Below, piece by piece: positions 29,893 through 35,206 of a DNA stretch of 35,206 nucleotides. Under the pieces are notes generated by a model that was not told where the DNA came from, did not search any database, and saw only the letters and a program-made list of their open reading frames with translations. The stretch is taken from positions 1-35,206 of the forward strand of contig JAUVHO010000023.1 in assembly GCA_030593295.1 (NCBI GenBank), given 5' to 3'. The translations under genes and the position numbers were made by a program. This DNA is from Methanomassiliicoccales archaeon. GTDB taxonomy: Archaea > Thermoplasmatota > Thermoplasmata > RBG-16-68-12 > SOIM01. Within the stretch, counting starts at the first letter, position 1. Each line of letters begins with the position of its first letter.

Positions 29893-30768
29893 TCATTCGT
29901 ATATGGGCGTTCCCGTGCTGTTCACCAGATCCTTGTAGGCCTTCATCAGTTCCAGCGTCATCGGGCCCGGCTTCCCGTCGTTGATAGACCTCCCATCCAC
30001 GTCCACGACCGGGCCGATCTCGGCGGCGGTTCCGGTGATGAAGCATTCCTCTGCCGAGTAGACGTCGAAAAGGGTGAACAACCTCTTTCTGGTCTTCCAC
30101 CCCCTCTGCTCTGCAAGCTCCATTGCCGTGTCCCTTGTGATCCCTCTGAGATTGGTCACCGAAGGTGGGCTGGTGACAACGCCATTGAGGATTATGAAGA
30201 AGTTGTCGGCGGATGCTTCTGAAACGTATCCTTCACTGTCCAGGAATAATGCTTCGTCCGCGTCGGCTTGGTTCGCCTCGATTCTCGCAAGCACGTTGTT
30301 CAGGTAATTCAGGCATTTGATGTTGGGGTTGACGCACTGCGGCGGGTTCCTTCTCCAGCTCGTCGTTACTACCTTCAGACCCTTCTCGTACGCATCCCCG
30401 TAAAGCGGGTCGAACGGTTGTGCAATGATCGCGACAGTTGCTCCTTTGCACCTTCTCGGATCAAGGCCGAGATCTCCTTTCCCCCTGGTCACGATGGGTC
30501 TCATGTATCCATTGACTATCTTGTTCTTCCTGCACAGGTCAATGATAATCCTCTTGAACTCCTCCTTTTCAAGCGGGATTTCCAGGTCAATCGCTTTCGC
30601 CGAATTGTAGAGCCTATCTATATGCTCGTCGAACTTGAAGATTCTCTTGTTGTAAGCCCTTATACCTTCGAATATACCGTCGCCGTACAATAGACCATGG
30701 TCGAAGACCGATATGCACGGCGCATCCCTGTCCATATATTCGCCATTCACATATATTGCGAGTCCCAT
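29893..30768 (-). CDS. ilvE: Branched-chain amino acid aminotransferase
   Basis: This is a 291-residue class IV PLP aminotransferase that transfers the amino group between branched-chain amino acids and 2-oxoglutarate. Evidence is FDHGLLYGDGIFEGIRAYN (early), YMRPIVTRGKGDLGLDPR, NPNIKCLNYLNNVLAR with the Schiff-base Lys151, ALFLDSEGYVSEASADNFFI, RGITRDTAMELA, and ECFITGTAAEIGPVV. The ATG at 30768 was chosen because AGGAG lies about 8 nt upstream; the GTG three codons earlier is too close to that site. The purC stop (TAG) is part of this ribosome-binding site, so the genes are coupled. D-amino acid or aminodeoxychorismate relatives share the fold, but the motifs favour IlvE. Confidence 0.93.
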   Translation of the reverse strand: MGLAIYVNGEYMDRDAPCISVFDHGLLYGDGIFEGIRAYNKRIFKFDEHIDRLYNSAKAIDLEIPLEKEEFKRIIIDLCRKNKIVNGYMRPIVTRGKGDLGLDPRRCKGATVAIIAQPFDPLYGDAYEKGLKVVTTSWRRNPPQCVNPNIKCLNYLNNVLARIEANQADADEALFLDSEGYVSEASADNFFIILNGVVTSPPSVTNLRGITRDTAMELAEQRGWKTRKRLFTLFDVYSAEECFITGTAAEIGPVVDVDGRSINDGKPGPMTLELMKAYKDLVNSTGTPIYE

Positions 30769-30779
30769 ATTCTCCACTC

Positions 30780-31700
30780 CTAAACTTGCGATCCTGATTT
30801 GAAAGGCCGACCCGTTATCCTCTCGTACATCTCCATGTATATGCTTTTCGTCTCTTCCAGGATTTCGGGTGGAAGAGGCGGGATATCCGGCTCCTCAAGG
30901 CCCTTGCTTCTGGCGTCCTCCAGCTGGTCGAAGTAGCTTGTTGAACGGTAATACTGCCTGACCGTCTCCTTGCTGAGCTCCTTGAACTCTCCGTTCTGGT
31001 AAGCTTCGATGTCCCAGAACCTGTCCTCGTCGCATGTGCCGAAGGAATCGATGACCATGAGCTTCCGGTTCTCGTCGAACGCGAACTCCTTCTTGCCGTC
31101 CACGTGCAGGAGCCCCCGCTGTCCCACCTCGTTGCCGATCCTCTCGTCTAGCTCCAGGTTCAACTCCAGAACCTCTTCGTACTCGTCCTCGGTGAGCCCG
31201 GTCATCTTGAGGAGCTCTGCTTTGTCTATCTTCCTGTCCACATCCTCCAGTTTGGTGGTCTGTTCCAGGACGGGCTGCAGGAGTTCGTCCCCGTACTTCG
31301 GCGCGTAACTGGCAGAGAAACCCAGGTCGGTCGGGTCCATCTTGCCGGCCTTCAATCTGTCGTAAAGGGAACCCGCCACATAGTGTCTGGATATCCACTC
31401 AGCAGGTATCAGATAGTTCGTGGTCTCGCTGTTTATCTGACTGTAATCGGGTATCACGTCCACCCTCTTGACCCTCATCCGGTTGGGGGATGGCATGCTG
31501 AGGAAATGCGTCCTGATTCCTATCTCCTGGCTCTTCTCGAACCAGAACGATGCCTCGCCGCAAAGGGTCTCGCCCTTCTTGGGAACATCCGTCGGGACAA
31601 TTTTATCAAAGACAGAGATCCTATCCGTGAAAAGGAACTCTAGTTCGTTCTCGCTCACTTCGAATAGATCCTTCACCTTCCCCCTCTTCAGAAGCTTCAT
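30780..31700 (-). CDS. purC: Phosphoribosylaminoimidazole-succinocarboxamide synthase
   Basis: This is a 306-residue SAICAR synthetase, which ligates aspartate to CAIR with ATP in purine synthesis. Evidence is KLLKRGKVKDLFEV (2-15), the DRISVFDKIVPTDVPKKGE block (about 26-44), IPAEWISRHYVAGSLYDR, the nucleotide and metal site LLHVDGKKEFAFDENRKLMV followed by IDSFGTCDEDRFW, and YYRSTSYFDQLE. It is somewhat longer than short bacterial PurC (about 240) but similar to other archaeal or eukaryote-like forms. It is the first gene of purC-ilvE-sucC-sucD, with a TATA-like box about 33 nt before its ATG. It complements purE, which lies 12 kb away. Confidence 0.95.
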   Translation of the reverse strand: MKLLKRGKVKDLFEVSENELEFLFTDRISVFDKIVPTDVPKKGETLCGEASFWFEKSQEIGIRTHFLSMPSPNRMRVKRVDVIPDYSQINSETTNYLIPAEWISRHYVAGSLYDRLKAGKMDPTDLGFSASYAPKYGDELLQPVLEQTTKLEDVDRKIDKAELLKMTGLTEDEYEEVLELNLELDERIGNEVGQRGLLHVDGKKEFAFDENRKLMVIDSFGTCDEDRFWDIEAYQNGEFKELSKETVRQYYRSTSYFDQLEDARSKGLEEPDIPPLPPEILEETKSIYMEMYERITGRPFKSGSQV

Positions 31701-31728
31701 GCTCTCGCTGACATTATGGTAGCGAACA

Positions 31729-31737
31729 TAATTAAAA
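31729..31737 (-). promoter_or_regulatory. TATA box of the purC-ilvE-sucC-sucD operon
   Basis: On the minus strand TTTTAATTA is centred 33 nt before the ATG at 31700, predicting a leader of about 7 nt. Confidence 0.5.
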
Positions 31738-31813
31738 CTGTGGTTTCACCGTGTCAATTGTAAGCACCGAACAGTCAAGTTCTCGTCGGCAGCAGACGGA
31801 TTCGACACTCGTT

Positions 31814-32506
31814 TCAGAAGACCTCTGCTTCAGTATGGACGATTATCCCATCGCTGGTAATAGTGTAGGGTTTCAATCTCCTGGAATGGCCCAGTCTCCT
31901 CATCTTCACTACCTGGATCACGAGCTGAACATCCGACGACCCCTTGGTGTCCTGGATCTGAAGAGAGATGACGCCATCAGAGACATATTCCACCAGCCCG
32001 TCCTTGGACGACCTCGGGTTCTCGTCCTTCGATTCGGCCGTCAGCAGGGATGTCGCTCCGGAATTCCTCATCAATTGGCAGAGATCGAACAGATGCGCCC
32101 TCCTTTCACCTTCGTTGGGGAACATCATCGAGAGCAGGGAGACAGAGTCCAGCACGATTCGTTCGGCACCGAACTTCTTGATGTACGACGGTAACTCGCT
32201 CCGCACCTTCGTCAAAGTGCTCTTCATGTCAGCAGGTTCCAATTTAACCAACGAAAGACTCTCGCCCTTGAACCGTTCCAGGTCCCAGCCGAATGATTTG
32301 GCGTTCTCGAGTATGGATTCATCCGTTTCCTCGAGGGTGATGAATATGCACTTCTCCCCTCTCTCCAGTCCCTCTTTGATGAACTGCAAGCTCAAGGTGG
32401 TCTTGCCGGTGCCGAACCCTCCCAGGATGGTGACGACATGTCCTTTGGGGACTCCGCCGCCAAGCAGTTCGTCCAATCCCTCAACACCCGTCTTGATAAG
32501 CTCCAT
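31814..32506 (-). CDS. KaiC/RAD55-family ATPase, intact Walker A
   Basis: This is a 230-residue single-domain KaiC/RAD55-like RecA-fold ATPase. It starts TGVEGLDELLGGGVPKGHVV, then Walker A GGFGTGKT (29-36), the catalytic glutamates in FITLEETDES (Glu59-Glu60), Walker B RIVLDSVS (Asp120), and a RecA-like C-terminal sheet ending KPYTITSDGIIVHTEAEVF. Single-domain archaeal KaiC-like proteins act in signalling, motility or recombination, and their partners vary. The ATG at 32506 was chosen because it begins the family N-terminus and GGTGA lies 4 nt before it. It starts 8 bases after the stop of the degenerate paralogue gene, so the two are co-expressed, downstream of RPA genes. Confidence 0.9.
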   Translation of the reverse strand: MELIKTGVEGLDELLGGGVPKGHVVTILGGFGTGKTTLSLQFIKEGLERGEKCIFITLEETDESILENAKSFGWDLERFKGESLSLVKLEPADMKSTLTKVRSELPSYIKKFGAERIVLDSVSLLSMMFPNEGERRAHLFDLCQLMRNSGATSLLTAESKDENPRSSKDGLVEYVSDGVISLQIQDTKGSSDVQLVIQVVKMRRLGHSRRLKPYTITSDGIIVHTEAEVF

Positions 32507-32514
32507 CACATCAC

Positions 32515-33411
32515 CTAGATTATCCTCTCCATGTACAATATCGAAAGACCCTGGTGATTGGTCACCATCGTGGGGAACCTGGAAATGCGCTCGCTCTCCA
32601 AGTGCGGAAGCAGTCCGCTGAACTTCTCCACGTACATGTACCTCTGCCTCTTCGAGCTGTTCAGGTAGTTCCTCCACAGGAATGTAAGAACGCCGTCCAC
32701 GCTGTCCATCAGCATCTGTTGGTATCTGTTCTCCATGATCCCCTGAGTGAGCAGGAGGTACACGATCCCGTTCCAATTCTTGGCCGCTCTCTGCAGCCCC
32801 TTCATGGTCGCAATGAGGTCGTCGTTGCTGATCTCGTCCGTTTCCACGAGGTCGGTTATGGAGTCCACAATGACAACTGAATCCATGGCATTGTCGTCCA
32901 GGTAGGTCACAAGCTTCTCGAGCAGATTCCCGCTCTGACCGCTGAACGGGTTGTCGTCCTCACGGTTCGTCCAAGAAGCCGGCACGACGGTCCTCTTGAA
33001 GTATTCCCCTGAGAAGTCCTTGAATGTGGTCAACCTCTCCATCGCCTCCACGAACTGGGGGTTGAACGACATCGCCACCTCGTTCAATATGTCCCGCTTT
33101 GATCTTGTGAAGCTGATGTAGTGGATGTTTTTGGGCAGCAGACCGTCCTCGGCCGCGGAGCCCATGTAGAACTTCTTCAGGCGAGGGTTCTCGGTCACTA
33201 TGGCTATCTTGGATGCGCTCGTGTAGACGTATTCCCTCTGCCCGGCGCCAACATCTCCCAGGAGAAGAACTACCGAACCCGCGGGCAGACCGCCCTTCAC
33301 GATGGTGTCAAAATCCGAGACTCCGGTGGGTATCCTCCTGGTCGGAAAATCGTCCACTTTGTCCTCTAAGTGCGCTTCAACCATCTCTGGCGTTAGAGGC
33401 ATCCCACTCAT
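32515..33411 (-). CDS. KaiC/RAD55-like protein with degenerate Walker A (probable pseudo-ATPase)
   Basis: This is a 298-residue protein with the KaiC-like layout. The N-terminal lead TRRIPTGVSDFDTIVKGGLPAGSVV matches the family start. The P-loop position reads GDVGAGQREYV (52-62), where the lysine and Ser/Thr of GKT are replaced by Gln and Arg. A Walker B-like SVVIVDSITD (Asp183) follows. The C-terminal half has KGLQRAAKNWNGIVYLLLTQG, then WRNYLNSSKRQRYMYVEKF, with conserved basic residues. Loss of the P-loop Lys suggests it cannot hydrolyse ATP normally and may serve as a structural or regulatory partner of the adjacent intact paralogue. The ATG at 33411 was chosen; an ATG three codons in is possible. 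The pairing role is inferred. Confidence 0.82.
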   Translation of the reverse strand: MSGMPLTPEMVEAHLEDKVDDFPTRRIPTGVSDFDTIVKGGLPAGSVVLLLGDVGAGQREYVYTSASKIAIVTENPRLKKFYMGSAAEDGLLPKNIHYISFTRSKRDILNEVAMSFNPQFVEAMERLTTFKDFSGEYFKRTVVPASWTNREDDNPFSGQSGNLLEKLVTYLDDNAMDSVVIVDSITDLVETDEISNDDLIATMKGLQRAAKNWNGIVYLLLTQGIMENRYQQMLMDSVDGVLTFLWRNYLNSSKRQRYMYVEKFSGLLPHLESERISRFPTMVTNHQGLSILYMERII

Positions 33412-33455
33412 GTGATGGTAAAGGGAATCTTTGGATAAGAATCTATTGTTGGCTG

Positions 33456-34313
33456 CTAGATTTTCTTCATCCGTCCCAGGACGGGTTCGTAGACCAGACC
33501 CTTGTCCAGAAGTTCGTTAGCTATCTCCTCCAACTCGTCCTTCTTGATGCCGGCCTTCTTGGCGCCTTTGAGGATGTCCTCCCATGACGCACCCTTGCCG
33601 TTCTTATCGAGCGATCCTATGAGCTCAAGGACGTCGGTCTCCTTGTCCTCTTTCTCCTCGTCCACCGGCTCTTCCTTGACGTCCGCCTGCTCCCTGAACT
33701 CTGGTAAGAGATACCTGAGAGCGTCGATCAGCAAGCCCGAATACTTGTCCACTTCGAGGTCCAGGTAGTGCTGCTTGGCCCTGACTATGCCGTCCGCCAA
33801 TCGTTCCTTGTAGCCCAGCGCAATGAGTCCTTCCTTCGTCAATGGGTCCATCTGCTGAGCCTCCTTCATGGCCGTTATCCTTTCCCTGAGATTCTTGCAC
33901 GCCTCCAGTACCCAGAAGTCCCTGAGGTCCTCGCTGACCTCGGTGACCATCTCCGGACGGATGGAGACGTATATCGTGCCCTCTTCGGGTGAATAGACCC
34001 TGCTCTTGCCCATGACCGCCGCGAAGACGGGCGGTTCAAGCTTCGCAAGTTGCTGGGCTGCTTCGGGTTGATACTGACCTGCTGAGATGTAGAAGGTCCC
34101 GGTGGAGTCCTCCAGTCTCGCCCTCCACATGGGCTCCTCCTCGGTTGCGATGTTCTCTACCTCGGTTATGACCCCGACCACCAATAGACGGTTGATCCTG
34201 GCTCCGAGCGGGGTGACCACGTATGACGGGGCCCTCTCCCCGCCCTCGGTGTAAACGTAGGTTGAATCGTTGTACTCGCCTGCGAACACTCTCCACGCCA
34301 CCTCCCTTATCAT
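33456..34313 (-). CDS. RPA-associated protein (RPA32-like OB-fold, COG3390 type)
   Basis: This is a 285-residue protein resembling the euryarchaeal RPA-associated (Rpap) proteins. The N-terminal IREVAWRVFAGEYNDST and the OB-fold block VVGVITEVENI, then WRARLEDSTGTFYISAGQYQPEA (about 45-86), followed by TIYVSIRPEMVTEV, are typical. An acidic linker (VKEEPVDEEKEDKETDV, about 212-228) leads to a C-terminal winged-helix-like domain (GASWEDILKGAKKAGIKKDELEEI) ending LVYEPVLGRMKKI. In haloarchaea each such protein is encoded with its RPA and is needed with it for DNA-damage resistance. Here its ATG overlaps the RPA stop by four bases, the same coupling. Confidence 0.9.
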   Translation of the reverse strand: MIREVAWRVFAGEYNDSTYVYTEGGERAPSYVVTPLGARINRLLVVGVITEVENIATEEEPMWRARLEDSTGTFYISAGQYQPEAAQQLAKLEPPVFAAVMGKSRVYSPEEGTIYVSIRPEMVTEVSEDLRDFWVLEACKNLRERITAMKEAQQMDPLTKEGLIALGYKERLADGIVRAKQHYLDLEVDKYSGLLIDALRYLLPEFREQADVKEEPVDEEKEDKETDVLELIGSLDKNGKGASWEDILKGAKKAGIKKDELEEIANELLDKGLVYEPVLGRMKKI

Positions 34314-35206
34314 GTGAGGCCCTCCAGATCATCAAGCATCTCCCTCGCCTCCTTTTCCACCTCGATCTTCAGTATTTCTGCGGTATTGACAATCATCATT
34401 ATGCCGAAGTCGTCCCTGGTGACGTTTCCCTGCACCTCGATGGGTTGGGCTATGAGCATGTCCGCCAGGTCGTCCCTCACGACCTCGTGGGTCATTGCCT
34501 CCTTGGCCATGTCTATGCACACGTCCATGGACTTGTTGAGGAACTTCTCCGTGAGCTCCCTGCCGAAGATGGCAGTGATGGCTCCGCTCCCGTCGTCGAT
34601 GACCGCCTTTATCCTGAGGTCGGCCTCGCCTTCCACTTCCCCGTGGATCCTGCACGCGTTCTTTCTGAGGACCCTTCTGCATTCGGGGCATCTGTAGATC
34701 AATCCGCTTCCTTCCTTCACGTCAACGAGAATGCCCCTGACGGTGGTATCCACCGCGCCGCCTCTCTCGATAAGGTCCTCTATCCAGATCCTCGGCGATG
34801 TCTTCAGGTCATCCATGGACGGGAAGTCCTCGTCGACTATGTTGACGTCCGCCCTCTCGTCGAAGTTCAACTGCGGGATGCCTCTCCACGTCCGTATGTA
34901 ACCGCCTTCGATCTTGACCACGTCGCCTTCCTTCAGTTCATAATCCTTCCATGCCGTGAACTGGGCCTTGCCCGTTTCGTCGGCCATCACTCCGGAATAG
35001 ACCATCTTCTTGTCGCCCTCGACCATGACCTCCCTCTCCTCCACGGAGAGGATCCTCACTGTGATCGAAACGCCTCCGAACCCTTCCCTGAGGTCGGCGA
35101 CCTTCGCGGGTGTCACAGTGGCCGGCCCGGGTGTGAACGGAGGAACCGCCTCCGGGCTCTCGGGGCTGATGGTCGTCCTGTTGCCGAAGTTGATCTGCAC
35201 CTGTCC
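34310..35206 (-). CDS. Replication protein A (single-stranded DNA-binding, OB folds and zinc finger), 5'-truncated by window edge
   Basis: The frame is open to the window edge (Gly-Gln precede the GTG at 35200), so the start probably lies outside and at least one further OB fold may be missing. Visible parts, numbered from that GTG, are an OB fold at about 43-122 ending IRTWRGIPQLNFDE, and a second OB fold with an embedded zinc finger (Cys171, Cys174, Cys183, His186 in CPECRRVLRKNACRIH). A C-terminal part continues with DLRIKAVIDDGSGAITAIFG. Archaeal RPA coats ssDNA in replication and repair. It is coupled by an ATGA overlap to the RPA-associated protein gene and probably co-transcribed with the two KaiC-like genes beyond it. 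Confidence 0.92.
   Translation of the reverse strand, partial: GQVQINFGNRTTISPESPEAVPPFTPGPATVTPAKVADLREGFGGVSITVRILSVEEREVMVEGDKKMVYSGVMADETGKAQFTAWKDYELKEGDVVKIEGGYIRTWRGIPQLNFDERADVNIVDEDFPSMDDLKTSPRIWIEDLIERGGAVDTTVRGILVDVKEGSGLIYRCPECRRVLRKNACRIHGEVEGEADLRIKAVIDDGSGAITAIFGRELTEKFLNKSMDVCIDMAKEAMTHEVVRDDLADMLIAQPIEVQGNVTRDDFGIMMIVNTAEILKIEVEKEAREMLDDLEGLT

Noticed and set aside
1-35206. tRNA, rRNA, CRISPR arrays, riboswitches, insertion sequences
   Set aside because: Gaps between genes were read for cloverleaf-like, repeat-spacer and transposase signals and nothing convincing appeared. Short or diverged elements could still be missed without a covariance-model search.

Overview
The window is archaeal chromosome, most likely from a euryarchaeon of the Thermoplasmata type; that rank is an inference from gene content, not a placement. 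Supporting genes are a split GMP synthase (separate amidotransferase and ATP-pyrophosphatase subunits), ribosomal protein L40e, a PAC2-family protein, an archaeal riboflavin reductase, RtcA, a euryarchaeal RPA with its RPA-associated protein, and KaiC/RAD55-like ATPases. Most first genes have a TATA-like box about 25-35 nt before the start codon, so transcripts are nearly leaderless. Genes inside operons instead have GGTGA/GGAGG Shine-Dalgarno sites. No tRNA, rRNA, CRISPR array, insertion sequence or phage gene was seen.

Region 1 (1-4.7 kb) is accessory in character. It holds the C-terminal part of a P-type calcium ATPase, a decayed copy of a UDP-sugar 2-epimerase gene, a tiny AbrB-like regulator, a 0.5-kb gene-poor stretch, and a coupled pair of a two-domain universal-stress-like protein and an ArsB/NhaD-type ion transporter. 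Region 2 (4.7-9.9 kb) is a nucleotide-sugar locus. Its five enzymes (2-epimerase, 6-dehydrogenase, 3-oxidoreductase, 3-aminotransferase, 3-N-acetyltransferase) match the steps that turn UDP-GlcNAc into a UDP-2,3-diacetamido-uronic acid, probably for surface or N-linked glycans. Region 3 (10-10.5 kb) is a RelE/ParE-type toxin-antitoxin pair with an AT-rich tandem-repeat operator.

Region 4 (10.5-19.6 kb) is mostly core metabolism: RtcA, PAC2 protein, riboflavin reductase with a Mut7-C protein, SerA, and a purE-guaAB-guaAA operon ending in a small unknown gene. Several small membrane proteins and an AsnC/RAM-domain protein lie among them. Region 5 (19.6-25.3 kb) carries a SAH hydrolase - HAD phosphatase - PfkB kinase operon, and upstream of it a large membrane-anchored extracellular solute-binding protein with an extremely acidic tail. 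Region 6 (25.3-31.7 kb) carries L40e (a 49-codon gene), topoisomerase I with four zinc ribbons, and a purC-ilvE-sucC-sucD operon. Region 7 (31.8-35.2 kb) contains RPA (running off the window), its associated protein, and two KaiC/RAD55-like proteins, one of which has lost its Walker A lysine.

The observations most worth a second look are the degenerate/intact KaiC-like pair beside RPA, the out-of-frame wecB-like remnant, the twin ATACGTAT palindromes that link the AbrB-like gene to the transporter promoter region, the anchored acidic-tailed binding protein, and the SAH-recycling operon.
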